This document shows, one piece after another, positions 9,526-17,321 of a DNA stretch of 24,793 nucleotides. A program made the position numbers and the translations under genes. The notes beneath the pieces were generated by a model. That model ran no database searches. It saw only the letters and a list, made by a program, of their open reading frames with translations, and was not told where the DNA came from. The DNA is from DASUPK01 sp036276255 (GTDB lineage: Bacteria > Actinomycetota > Thermoleophilia > Solirubrobacterales > 70-9): assembly GCA_036276255.1 (NCBI GenBank), contig DASUPK010000036.1, forward strand, positions 1 through 24,793, written 5' to 3'. Position 1 is the stretch's first letter. The number at the start of each line of letters is the position of its first letter.

Positions 9526-9533
9526 GTGAGGAC

Positions 9534-9947
9534 ATGGACGATCAGGGCATCCGGGTTGCAGAGAATACGGTGATCCCGCTCGACGAGATTCAGCTGCGCG
9601 CCAGCCGATCCTCGGGGCCGGGAGGCCAGCACGCGAACGTGACCTCCTCGCGGATCGAGGCCGTCTTCGACGTCGATGCCTCCGAGACGCTCAGCGCGCG
9701 GCAGCGGGCGCAGCTCAAGCGCAAGCTCGGCGAACGGGTCACCGCCATCGCACAGGACGCCCGCAGCCAGGCGCGCAACCGCGAGCTGGCGCTGGAGCGG
9801 CTCCGCGAGAAGCTGGAGGCCGGGCTCCGGCGGCCGAAGCCACGCCGCCCGACCAAGCCCTCGCGCGCGGCCCGCGAGCGCCGGCTGGAGGCGAAGCGCA
9901 AGACCTCGCAGCGCAAGGCCCGGCGCCGGCCCCCGAGCGACTACTGA
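9534..9947 (+). CDS. arfB: Alternative ribosome-rescue factor ArfB (codon-independent peptidyl-tRNA hydrolase)
   Basis: ArfB rescues ribosomes stalled on mRNAs lacking a stop codon by hydrolysing the peptidyl-tRNA. The 137-residue protein (E. coli YaeJ/ArfB has 140) carries the catalytic GGQ at residues 30-32 within ASRSSGPGGQHANVTSSRIE, then FDVDASETLSARQR. There is no stop-codon recognition domain. The tail from about residue 97 onward is strongly basic (RRPKPRRPTKPSRAARERR), which in this family enters the empty mRNA channel. ATG 9534 is preceded by GTGAGG only 2 nt away, a tight and probably weak site behind a hairpin. It is divergent from ahcY. A gene of the related PrfH type is unlikely, as the length and tail fit ArfB. 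Confidence 0.93.
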   Translation: MDDQGIRVAENTVIPLDEIQLRASRSSGPGGQHANVTSSRIEAVFDVDASETLSARQRAQLKRKLGERVTAIAQDARSQARNRELALERLREKLEAGLRRPKPRRPTKPSRAARERRLEAKRKTSQRKARRRPPSDY

Positions 9948-9989
9948 CTACGTCGCCTTGGCGTTCGCACAGGAGGCGACCGCCTTGCT

Positions 9990-10010
9990 CGCGGAAGGTG
10001 AGCTTCCGCG
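9990..10010 (+). terminator. Hairpin downstream of arfB, possible terminator
   Basis: cgcggaag (9990-9997) pairs perfectly with cttccgcg (10003-10010) over a 5-nt loop, 42 nt after the arfB stop. There is no T tract, which is common for high-GC actinobacterial terminators but makes the call uncertain. Confidence 0.4.
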
Positions 10011-10073
10011 GGCCGATGAGTCGCTTCTCGAAACCGAGTCTCTTCAATCGGACAATCGACGGAGGAGGGCGAG

Positions 10074-10349
10074 ATGATGAAGCTCGACAGACGATTCGAG
10101 GCGACACTGCGGAAGAGTTCCGCGAAGGGCGGCTGGACCTACGTCGTGATGGACGACTCGGCCGAGTTCTTCGGCACCCGCGGGCTGGTCAAGGTTCGGG
10201 GCACGATCGACGGCCAAGCCTTTCGCAGCTCGTTCATGGCGATGGGCGACGGCACACACAAGCTGCCCGTGAAGGCCGACGTGCGAACAGCGATCGGCAA
10301 GGAGGAGGGTGACCGGGTCGCCGTACGGCTGGAGGAGCGACTCACCTGA
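10074..10349 (+). CDS. DUF1905 domain protein
   Basis: A 91-residue cytoplasmic protein that is almost entirely one small beta-barrel domain of the DUF1905 type: FEATLRKSSAKGGWTYVVM, then GTRGLVKVRGTIDGQAFRSSFM, GDGTHKLPVKADVR and EEGDRVAVRLEE. No enzymatic role is established for this family; it is often found alone or fused to other small domains. A good ribosome-binding site GGAGGAGG lies 5 nt before ATG 10074 (8 nt before ATG 10077), so either Met may be used. It follows arfB after 126 nt with a hairpin between, and converges on the isomerase gene with only 3 nt between the two stop codons. Confidence 0.85.
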   Translation: MMKLDRRFEATLRKSSAKGGWTYVVMDDSAEFFGTRGLVKVRGTIDGQAFRSSFMAMGDGTHKLPVKADVRTAIGKEEGDRVAVRLEERLT

Positions 10350-10352
10350 TCG

Positions 10353-11363
10353 TCAGCTGGGCGCCTCTTCGGGTCGGCCCATCTCCTTCTTGAATCCCTC
10401 GAGCACGTCGACCGCGAGCGAGTCGACGCCGCGGGCGTCGGCGAGCTCGATTGCCAGCAGGTCGCCGAGCATCACCGAGTGCAGCAGCCGCTCGGTGGGT
10501 GTCTCGCCCTGGGTCTCGAGGCTGATCACCGTCGAGGCATGAGGCTCGATCGACCTCGCCGTGAGTTCGAAGCGCTTGCGCTCGCGGGGATGCTGGTCGC
10601 TGTCCATGAGGAAGATCGCGGCGAAGCGTCCGTCCGCCCCCGACCAGCCCTCGAGCTCGTTGTGGTCGGCTTCGGGCAGGATCGCCGAGTAGGCCGGAAT
10701 CTTCGCGTCCTCGTTGATCTGGCACTTCCAGCGGTAGGCGACGGACGCGGTCAGGCCGCTGCCGTGGATCACGGGAGTCGCCGCGCCGATCCGCTCGGCC
10801 AGCTCCTTCGCCCGGGCGTGCGCCGCCTCGAACGCCGCTCCCAGGTGGGAGGCGGCGGCGTCGATCTCGGTGTGGATCCGCGGCCCCGCCAGGGCCAGGG
10901 CCGCCAGCTCGGCGGCGACGCAGAACATGTAAGCGACGGCCGTCCGGGGCTGGAGGCCCGAGGGGAGGCCGATCACGGTGACGTCGTCGGCGCGGGCGGC
11001 CTCGGCTAGCTCGCCTCCGGTCGTGGCGATCAGTCGCTGCGCGCCGAGGGCCTCGGCCGCCGCGTAGCAGGCGAGAGTCTCCTCGGTGTTGCCCGAGTAG
11101 CTCGAGCAGAGAACGGCTGACCCGGCCGGGGCCCACGCCGGAAGCTCATAGCCGCGGGTCACGACCATCGGCTTGGTGAGCCGATCGGACAGCGCCGCGA
11201 TCGCCAAGTCGCCGCCGATCGCGGAGCCGCCCATGCCGCAGAGGAACGCCGCCGGCGCCTCCATCGTCGCGGCTCGGGCCGACTCGATCCGCCAGAGGGC
11301 ATCGCGCAGGTGGTCCGGCATCGCACGCGCCGCGTCCAGCATGTTCCCGCCGATCACGTTCAC
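10353..11363 (-). CDS. Bifunctional phosphoglucose/phosphomannose isomerase (SIS domain)
   Basis: Interconverts glucose 6-phosphate or mannose 6-phosphate with fructose 6-phosphate, feeding GDP-mannose synthesis and glycolysis. The 336-residue protein has two SIS subdomains. The first holds GMGGSAIGGD and the phosphate-binding SSYSGNTEET. The second holds YRWKCQINEDAKIPAYSAILPE with the conserved Glu, then DHNELEGW with the catalytic-type His. The length fits the archaeal/actinobacterial PGI/PMI family rather than classical PGI. GTG 11363 overlaps the stop of the upstream guanylyltransferase gene by 4 nt (GTGA), implying translational coupling. It is the last gene of the five-gene unit. Whether it prefers mannose or glucose substrate cannot be told from sequence, but the neighbour suggests mannose. 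Confidence 0.9.
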   Translation of the reverse strand: MNVIGGNMLDAARAMPDHLRDALWRIESARAATMEAPAAFLCGMGGSAIGGDLAIAALSDRLTKPMVVTRGYELPAWAPAGSAVLCSSYSGNTEETLACYAAAEALGAQRLIATTGGELAEAARADDVTVIGLPSGLQPRTAVAYMFCVAAELAALALAGPRIHTEIDAAASHLGAAFEAAHARAKELAERIGAATPVIHGSGLTASVAYRWKCQINEDAKIPAYSAILPEADHNELEGWSGADGRFAAIFLMDSDQHPRERKRFELTARSIEPHASTVISLETQGETPTERLLHSVMLGDLLAIELADARGVDSLAVDVLEGFKKEMGRPEEAPS

Positions 11364-12343
11364 TTGCTCGCGGTCGCCCCCACCAACTCATCCTCCCCGA
11401 TCACGTCGTCCTCGAGCGCCGCTCCGGCCGTCACGGTCACACCAGCGCTGAGGATGCTGCCGGTGACGACGGCCCCGTCCTCGATCACGCAGCGATCGAA
11501 CAGCACCGAGCGCTCGATCACGGCACCGTCGCCGATGCGGGAGCCATCGCCGATCACGCAGGGGGTCCGGAGTTCGGCGCCCTGCGCCACCTGGCAGTTA
11601 TTCCCCACCATCTTCGCCTCCTCGAACACGCCGTGCGCGGTCTCGACACGCCCCTCGAGGATGTCCCAGTTCGCCTCCAGGAAGCGGTCGGGCGTCCCTA
11701 TGTCGATCCAATAGCCCTCCAGCCGGATCCCGTAGAGGCCGTCGCCGATCAGCTTCGGGAAGACCTCTCGCTCGATCGAGACGTTTTGGTCGGGCGGGAT
11801 CTCGTCGAGGACCGAGCGCTCCAGCAGGTAGGCCCCGGCGTTGATCTCGTCCGTGTCGATCTGATCGGGCCCGGGCTTCTCGAGGAACTCGGTGATCTCG
11901 CCTTCGACGCGGCGGTGGACCAGGCCGTAGCCGGTCGGGTCCTCGACCGGATAGAGCGCGATCGTCGCCCTGGCGCCGGTGCGCTCGTGCTGTTCGATCT
12001 GGGCCGTCAGATCGAGGTCGCAGAGGACATCGCCGTTGAGAACGAGGAAGCGGTCGGCGAGCATGTCGTCGGCGAAGCGAATCGCCCCCGCCGTTCCCCT
12101 GGCATCCGGCTCCTCGGCGAAGCGCACCTTCACGCCGATCTCCAGTTCCTCGAGAACGCTGCGGATGCCGTCGGCGAGGTGGCCGCAGGAGACGATCACA
12201 TCGTCGACGCCGTGGCGGGCGAGCCAGTCGATCACGTAGGCGATGTGCGGCCGGCCGACCAGAGGGAGGACCGGCTTCGCGACCGTGTAGGTGAGCGGCC
12301 GCAGGCGAGTGCCCTCGCCGCCGGCCAGGATCAGGGCCTGCAC
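11360..12343 (-). CDS. Mannose-1-phosphate guanylyltransferase-type nucleotidyltransferase
   Basis: Predicted to make GDP-mannose from mannose 1-phosphate and GTP in the cytoplasm. The 327-residue protein starts MQALILAGGEGTRLRPLTYTVAKPVLPL. It has LNGDVLCDLD for metal binding, FLEKPGPDQ, an EINAGAYLLE segment and GYWIDIGTPD. A C-terminal beta-helix follows (VIGDGSRIGDGAVIERSVLFDRC). Direct coupling to a phosphomannose isomerase supports a mannose substrate; a glucose-1-phosphate nucleotidyltransferase is the main alternative. GTG 12343 starts 1 nt after the UDP-glucose dehydrogenase stop. Its end overlaps the isomerase start by 4 nt. The phosphomannomutase needed between the two enzymes is not in this window. 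Confidence 0.87.
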   Translation of the reverse strand: MQALILAGGEGTRLRPLTYTVAKPVLPLVGRPHIAYVIDWLARHGVDDVIVSCGHLADGIRSVLEELEIGVKVRFAEEPDARGTAGAIRFADDMLADRFLVLNGDVLCDLDLTAQIEQHERTGARATIALYPVEDPTGYGLVHRRVEGEITEFLEKPGPDQIDTDEINAGAYLLERSVLDEIPPDQNVSIEREVFPKLIGDGLYGIRLEGYWIDIGTPDRFLEANWDILEGRVETAHGVFEEAKMVGNNCQVAQGAELRTPCVIGDGSRIGDGAVIERSVLFDRCVIEDGAVVTGSILSAGVTVTAGAALEDDVIGEDELVGATASK

Positions 12344-12344
12344 G

Positions 12345-13649
12345 TCAGCCCACCGCGGAGCGATCAGGAGCGCTCGGCCTGCCGATCGCCTCGTACGCGA
12401 TTCCTGCCGCGCGCACCTTGTCCGGATCGAGGAAGTTCCGGCCGTCGACGAGGAGCGGAGTGTTCATCCGCCTGGCGACCTCGCCCCAATCGAGCTCGGC
12501 GAACTCGGGCCATTCGGTGACGAGCACCGCAGCATCGGCGCCGTCGAGAGCCTCCATGGCCGAGCCGGCCATCTCGACGCCCGGCATCAGCGGCGCAGCC
12601 ACCCGCTCAGCGATCGGGTCGAAGGCGACCACGGCGGCGGACTCCCCCTGAAGCCGCGCGGCCAGCACCAGGCTCGAAGCCCCCCGCATGTCGTCGGTGT
12701 CCGGCTTGAAGGCGAGCCCGAGCAGCGCAACCCGCTTGTCCACCAGGCTGTCGAGGTGCTTGGTGAGCTTGGCCATCACCCGGCGCTTCTGCAGCTCGTT
12801 CACCTCGATCACCGAGTTCAGGAGCTGGAAGTGGTAGCCGGAGTTCGCCGCCAGCATCTTCAGCGCGGAGACGTCCTTCGTGAAGCACGAGCCGCCGTAG
12901 CCGATCCCCGCCTGCAGGAAGCGGGAGCCGATCCTGTCGTCGAGCCCCATCCCCGTGGCGACATCGGCCACGTCCGCCCCGAGCTCCTCGCAGACGTTGG
13001 CGATCTCGTTGATGAAGCTGATCTTCGTCGCCAGGAACGCGTTGGAGGCGAGCTTGACCATCTCCGAGCTGGGAACGTCGGTCCGGACGACCGGAACGCC
13101 GAGGGGCTCGTAGAGGGCGACGACCGCGTCCCCCGCCCACTCATCGCCGGGGTCGGTCCCGACCAGCACCCGGTCGGGCTCCATGAAGTCCTGAATCGCG
13201 GTCCCCTCCCGGAGGAACTCGGGACAGGAGACGTAGGCGAGGTCGGGCGCCTCGCGGCTGATGGTCCGGCCCGTTCCCACCGGCACCGTGCTCTTCATCA
13301 CGAGGGCCTTCCCGTCCGGCTTGCCGATCTCCTCGACGGCGCCCTGCACGGCGGACAGGTCGGCGTCGCCCGACACCGTGGGCGGCGTCTGGACACAGAC
13401 GAAGATCAGGCGGGCCTCCGCGAGCAGCTCCCCCATGTCGGTGGTGAAGGTGAGGCGCTGGGCGTTCTTGGAGATCAGCTCCGAGAGCCCCGGCTCGTGG
13501 ATCGGGACCTCTCCGCGCCGCAGCGTTTCGACCTTCCCCTCGACGATCTCCTTGACCACCACCCGATGGCCGAGCTCGGCGAAGCAGGCCGCGGTGACCA
13601 GCCCGACCCAGCCGGCCCCGACCACCCCGATCGGCTCCCTGTCGTTCAC
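12345..13649 (-). CDS. ugd: UDP-glucose 6-dehydrogenase
   Basis: Oxidises UDP-glucose to UDP-glucuronate with two NAD+, giving an acidic sugar donor for surface polysaccharides. The 434-residue protein has the Rossmann motif GVVGAGWVGLVTA (9-21), HEPGL (51-55), STVPVGT, the SCPEFLREGTAI segment (141-152), the central-helix SSEMVKLASNAFLATKISF with Lys199 and Asn203, and the catalytic cysteine Cys255 in GYGGSCFTKD with Asp259. The C-terminal domain starts at VALLGLAFKPDTDDMR. GDP-mannose or UDP-N-acetylmannosamine dehydrogenase are related alternatives; the neighbouring GDP-mannose genes make GDP-mannose dehydrogenase worth considering. GTG 13649 directly follows a G-rich stretch (GGGGGGAAGG) and lies 13 nt after the LCP gene. 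Confidence 0.9.
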   Translation of the reverse strand: MNDREPIGVVGAGWVGLVTAACFAELGHRVVVKEIVEGKVETLRRGEVPIHEPGLSELISKNAQRLTFTTDMGELLAEARLIFVCVQTPPTVSGDADLSAVQGAVEEIGKPDGKALVMKSTVPVGTGRTISREAPDLAYVSCPEFLREGTAIQDFMEPDRVLVGTDPGDEWAGDAVVALYEPLGVPVVRTDVPSSEMVKLASNAFLATKISFINEIANVCEELGADVADVATGMGLDDRIGSRFLQAGIGYGGSCFTKDVSALKMLAANSGYHFQLLNSVIEVNELQKRRVMAKLTKHLDSLVDKRVALLGLAFKPDTDDMRGASSLVLAARLQGESAAVVAFDPIAERVAAPLMPGVEMAGSAMEALDGADAAVLVTEWPEFAELDWGEVARRMNTPLLVDGRNFLDPDKVRAAGIAYEAIGRPSAPDRSAVG

Positions 13650-13662
13650 CCTTCCCCCCAGC

Positions 13663-15600
13663 TCAGGTTCCCGGGAGCTGGCGGAAGCCCACCGCGATCT
13701 TCAGCATGTCCGCGTTCGGCACCGTCTCAATCAGCGAGTTCGAGAGCCAGAACGAGCCCTGCTCGGTCTGCCAGGCGACCATGCGCAGGCGGTCGCCGTC
13801 GAAGTAGAGCTTGTAGTCACGATCCCCGATCGTTCGCTCCTCGCTCGGGTTGGAGAGGATCGGCGGATTCGTCCAGCGGGTGCCCTGGAAGCCGTAGTAA
13901 TCACCGAGAGTCGGCAGCGAGAAGACCCACTTGTAAGCTGCGCGTTCGTCGTGCGGTGGCGCCCCGTCCCCTTTGCCATTGATCTTGTAGACGCGGGGCT
14001 TCTGCGCGTAGTCGCTGCCCGATTCGAGCACGGTCGGGTAGTAGACCGGGACCTTTTCCTTGCGGGCCCTGATCGCCTGCGCGAGCTGCCTGCCGTAGGT
14101 GGTCCGAGTGAGCGTGCTCGGGAGCGACGAGCTCGACGACTTCTTCTTGGTCGCCGGCTTGGACTTCGTGTGATCGGGCGGCTGCTGGGGGGTAACGGCC
14201 TTCTTCGGCTGCGCGCTAGAGCCCGCGGGCCCCGGCGTGCCCTGAACCCCGAGGAACTGGTTCACCGCCGTGTGGATCTCGTCCGGCGTGGCTGTGACGT
14301 ACGACGGCCCGAGGGTCCCGTTGAAGTGGATCTCCTTGATAGGGGCGCTGCGCAGGTCGAAGAACAGCCTCAGCACCTGGAGCATCTCCTCGGCGGACCC
14401 GATGTCGGAGGACGTGTAGGTCGTGAAGATCTTGACCAGCTTCTTGCGGTCCTCGATCAGCTTTGACGGCGGCACCTTGGCCCGGGCCTCGCGCAGGAAG
14501 GTCTGCTGGCGGGCGGCTCGGACGATGTCGTTGTCCGTGTGGCGGTACCGGGCGAACGACAGGGCATCGAAGCCGCAGAGCGCCTGATATCCGGGCTGCA
14601 GGTTGATCTCAGAGGTGCCCGTGTTCGGCGCGATGTAGTAGCGGCGGTCGACGTCGACGTACACGCAGCCGATCGCGTTGACCGCACGTGCGAAGCCGGT
14701 GAAGTCGACGTTCACGAGATGGTTGACCGGCAGGCCGGTGATGTCCTTGACAGTCCGGAGGGTCAGCTTGGGCCCACCCAGCGAGTAGGCGGCGTTGAGC
14801 TTGTCGGTCCCCACGCCCGGGATGTCCACCTTCAGGTCGCGGGGAAGCGAGAGGAGAGCGATCGCGTTGCGGTCCGGATCGAGCCGGAGCAGCATCGTCG
14901 TGTCGGAGAGGCCGAACTGGCCGCTGATCTGGTTGTTCCGCTTGTCGGAGCCGATTATGAGGATCGTCTGGGGCCCGGAGCCCGTGGTCCGGGCGAGGAA
15001 CGGGTTCAGCCCCTGGATTTCGCTGTGATTCTTGAGGGCGTTGGCGATATCCGACAGATAGAGGATCAGGCTCGCCGAGGTCGCTCCGGCTACGGCGGCG
15101 ACGATCACGAAGGAGGCGGTCAGGAACCGGAGCCAGACCGGGAAGCCGACGTGTCTACGTACAGCCTTGAAGCCCGAGGTGACCTTCTTGCCGCCGACCT
15201 TCTCGAACCCGGAGGTGATGGCGGTCTGGGCCTGACTTACCCGCTGGCCGGCCGATGCGACGAGGGTCGGCTGATCGGCGTCGGCTTCCGCCTCGGCTGC
15301 CTCCAGCCCGTCCCACTCCTGGGTCTCGGCGGAGACGACGTGCTCGAGCTCGTCCTCCTCGTCCTCGTCGTCCTCGTAGTCCTCGTAGTCCTCGTCGTCG
15401 TAGTCCTCGTCCGGGAGGTCCTCGTCGTCGAGTTCCTCCTCATCGAGGTTCTCGCCCTCGACCCTCTCCTCGTCGGCCTCCTGGTCGTCCTGGTCCTCCA
15501 GGAAGTCGGCGCCGAGCTCGAACTCCTGCGTCTCGTCGGCGCGGGGCTCTTCGTCCTTGCCATTGCCGCCGCCGCTTCCTCTCTTCTTCGGCGGGGTCAT
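13663..15600 (-). CDS. LCP (LytR-CpsA-Psr) family glycopolymer transferase with acidic N-terminus
   Basis: LCP proteins sit in the membrane and transfer lipid-linked glycopolymers to peptidoglycan. Of 645 residues, about 22-89 form a cytoplasmic region dominated by Asp and Glu (for example DYDDEDYEDYEDDEDEEDE). A basic linker precedes one membrane helix (about 155-182). The LCP domain (about 209-372) holds ILIIGSDKR, SDTTMLLRLDP, SLPRDLKVDIPG, TDKLNAAY and FARYRHTDNDIVRAARQQ, including the usual Asp/Arg ligands. A Pro/Ser/Lys-rich linker (about 452-495) leads to a C-terminal domain (about 515-645) that I cannot name. ATG 15600 overlaps the peptidase stop by 4 nt (ATGA); a longer in-frame start at 15681 would run deep into that gene. 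Confidence 0.92.
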   Translation of the reverse strand: MTPPKKRGSGGGNGKDEEPRADETQEFELGADFLEDQDDQEADEERVEGENLDEEELDDEDLPDEDYDDEDYEDYEDDEDEEDELEHVVSAETQEWDGLEAAEAEADADQPTLVASAGQRVSQAQTAITSGFEKVGGKKVTSGFKAVRRHVGFPVWLRFLTASFVIVAAVAGATSASLILYLSDIANALKNHSEIQGLNPFLARTTGSGPQTILIIGSDKRNNQISGQFGLSDTTMLLRLDPDRNAIALLSLPRDLKVDIPGVGTDKLNAAYSLGGPKLTLRTVKDITGLPVNHLVNVDFTGFARAVNAIGCVYVDVDRRYYIAPNTGTSEINLQPGYQALCGFDALSFARYRHTDNDIVRAARQQTFLREARAKVPPSKLIEDRKKLVKIFTTYTSSDIGSAEEMLQVLRLFFDLRSAPIKEIHFNGTLGPSYVTATPDEIHTAVNQFLGVQGTPGPAGSSAQPKKAVTPQQPPDHTKSKPATKKKSSSSSLPSTLTRTTYGRQLAQAIRARKEKVPVYYPTVLESGSDYAQKPRVYKINGKGDGAPPHDERAAYKWVFSLPTLGDYYGFQGTRWTNPPILSNPSEERTIGDRDYKLYFDGDRLRMVAWQTEQGSFWLSNSLIETVPNADMLKIAVGFRQLPGT

Positions 15601-16679
15601 GCGGCGGCCATCCCGGGGAAGGTCTTCACGAACCCCTCCAGTGCCTGGCGGTAGCTGCGCAGCGAGCTGATCGAGACCCACTCGCTCGGGCCGTGGTGGC
15701 CATCGCCGACCGGGCCGAACTCGACCGCGGGGACACCCACGGCGAGGAAGGAGACGGCGTCAGAGGCCCCGTCGCGGCCGACGCTCATCACGCGCTCGGG
15801 ATGATGGGGCGACGCGGCCTCGCAGAGACCCTGCACGAACGGCGAGTCGGGCTCGACCACGGCCGGCGGACGCCGGAAGGTTGTCAGCACGCGGGTGTCG
15901 GGCAGGCCGCTGACCTGCTCGAGGATCTCGTCGGGATCCTGGTCGGGCAGGAAGCGGATATCGACGTCTATGACGCAGGTGTCGGGCACTTTGTTCAGGG
16001 CGTCGCCGCCCATGATCCGACCGAGATTGATGGAGGGCCGGTCGAACAGGGCGGAGCTGTGGCGGGCAAACGGTAGCGATTCGATGCCCCTGAATACCTC
16101 AACCGCCTTAACGACAGCGTTATCGCCGAGCCAGGGCGTCGCGCCGTGCGCCGAACGGCCCTGCACCTCGAGGCGTACCGCGAGGACACCCTTGGCCTGC
16201 ACCCCGACCTGAAGGTTGGTGGGCTCGCCCGTGATCGCGAAATCACCGACGAAGCCGCTCGCCACCAGCGCGTCGGACCCCCGGTTGGCCTCCTCCTCGG
16301 ACTCCTCGTCCGAGACGATCCCGAGCCGCAGCCGGACATCCTCCTGGTCGCGGAGGTCGTGGAGGACGAGCAGCATCACCGCGAGCGCGCCCTTCATGTC
16401 GTAGGCGCCGCGGCCGACCAGCTGGTCGCCGTCGATCCGGGGCTCGAACATCTCCCGGCTCCCGGGGACGACGTCCAGGTGGCCGTGGAGGACCAGGGTC
16501 GGTGCGTCTGCCGGGCCGACCTCGGCGGTGGTCACCGGCAGGCCACGCGACTCGGTCTGGGATGCCTTGATGTCGTTCGACTCGAGCCAGCCGCCGACGA
16601 ACTCCGCCGCACGCCGAAGTCCCTCGGCGTTTGAGGTGTCGAAGGCGATCAGGCGCTGTGCGAGGGCGAGCTCATCCAT
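15597..16679 (-). CDS. M20-family zinc metallopeptidase/deacylase (DapE/ArgE-like)
   Basis: Predicted di-zinc amidohydrolase of 360 residues, probably cytoplasmic as no signal peptide is visible. Metal-ligand motifs are in order: HGHLD (His67, Asp69), GRGAYDMKGALA (Asp94, bridging), SDEESEE (Glu125 catalytic type, Glu126), GEPT (Glu152), and a late GDGHHGPSEW histidine. A dimerisation lid domain lies between (GRSAHGATPWLGDNAV, with His178). Family members include succinyl-diaminopimelate desuccinylase, acetylornithine deacetylase and dipeptidases; sequence alone does not choose. Overlap with the LCP gene suggests a link to envelope or diaminopimelate metabolism. ATG 16679 has no clear ribosome-binding site. 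It is the first gene of the unit, 226 nt after atpC. Confidence 0.9.
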   Translation of the reverse strand: MDELALAQRLIAFDTSNAEGLRRAAEFVGGWLESNDIKASQTESRGLPVTTAEVGPADAPTLVLHGHLDVVPGSREMFEPRIDGDQLVGRGAYDMKGALAVMLLVLHDLRDQEDVRLRLGIVSDEESEEEANRGSDALVASGFVGDFAITGEPTNLQVGVQAKGVLAVRLEVQGRSAHGATPWLGDNAVVKAVEVFRGIESLPFARHSSALFDRPSINLGRIMGGDALNKVPDTCVIDVDIRFLPDQDPDEILEQVSGLPDTRVLTTFRRPPAVVEPDSPFVQGLCEAASPHHPERVMSVGRDGASDAVSFLAVGVPAVEFGPVGDGHHGPSEWVSISSLRSYRQALEGFVKTFPGMAAA

Positions 16680-16905
16680 GGATCGCGCATCGTAGGTGCA
16701 GCGGCAGCCGGGCCGCTGCGGGCCTCCAACCGCGCAGGGTGAGCTTCTTGATCGCCGCGACGCCGCCGTCGGGCGTGTAGGCGATCTTGGATTCGCAGCC
16801 TCAGCACTCGCCCGATGGGGAAGCGTTTCCTGGGAGCCGTTCTTGCGCTGCTCGCGGCGATGTTCGTCGCGCCGGCCGCGCCGCTAACGCTTCAAGGCGG
16901 CCGTA
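16680..16905. other. 226-nt gap between atpC and the M20 gene with coding-like remnants
   Basis: No intact gene is visible. On the minus strand a stop-free frame of about 40 codons without an ATG, GTG or TTG reads GCESKIAYTPDGGVAAIKKL and then runs into the M20 start region. On the plus strand a signal-peptide-like start (MGKRFLGAVLALLAAMFVAP, ATG 16815) runs straight into the antisense of atpC. Either may be a decayed fragment or chance in GC-rich DNA. The promoter of the envelope-sugar unit should lie here, but I see no convincing -35/-10 pair, nor a clear terminator for atpC. Confidence 0.35.
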
Positions 16906-17319
16906 TCAGCCGGACCCGGCGACTTCGAGGAACGCCTCGGCGCGCTCCTTGTCCTTCTGCGCCTGGGTCCAGGCGCCGGAGTCCTCCTCGGACTCGCGGA
17001 GCCGCGCATCCGCGTCCTCGATCCGGCTGCGGAGCTCGCCCTGGTCGAGCTGATCCGGGGGGACCGCCTCGCCGACCAACACGGTGGCCCGGTTCGCGAA
17101 CACCTGCAACCAGCCCTCGGCCTGCGCCCAGCGCTGGACCTCGCCACCGGGCAGCTCCAGGCGAAGTTCCGTGGGGCGAAGCCGCCCCAAGACGGGCACG
17201 TGGTTGGCCAGGATCCCGATCTCGCCGTCCGCGGTGCGGGTTGAGAGCTGGTGCACCTCGCCATCGAAGAGCTTCCCCTCGGGGGTCAGGATCCGGACGT
17301 TGACGTTGTGCTCCGCCAT
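16906..17319 (-). CDS. atpC: ATP synthase F1 epsilon subunit
   Basis: Epsilon is part of the central stalk and can inhibit ATP hydrolysis. The 137-residue protein has the N-terminal beta-sandwich (VRILTPEGKLFDGEVHQLS, GEIGILANHVPVLGRLRPTELRL, GWLQVFANRATVLVGEAV) and the C-terminal helical pair (DQGELRSRIEDADARLRE onward). The length is normal and the helical part is complete, so an inhibitory C-terminal domain is possible. It starts with ATG 17319, 2 nt after the atpD stop, and is the last gene of the operon. Confidence 0.96.
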   Translation of the reverse strand: MAEHNVNVRILTPEGKLFDGEVHQLSTRTADGEIGILANHVPVLGRLRPTELRLELPGGEVQRWAQAEGWLQVFANRATVLVGEAVPPDQLDQGELRSRIEDADARLRESEEDSGAWTQAQKDKERAEAFLEVAGSG

Positions 17320-17321
17320 GG

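Noticed and set aside
9465..9533. SAH-responsive riboswitch before ahcY
   Set aside because: The gap is only 69 nt, and the visible hairpin lacks the pseudoknot-type layout of the known SAH riboswitch.
12291..13982. 563-codon plus-strand frame opposite ugd
   Set aside because: Antisense shadow; the minus strand has all UDP-glucose dehydrogenase motifs.
16815..17303. Plus-strand frame with a signal-peptide-like N-terminus
   Set aside because: After about 25 residues it becomes Arg/Pro/Ser-rich antisense of atpC; not an intact gene, kept only as a possible remnant.
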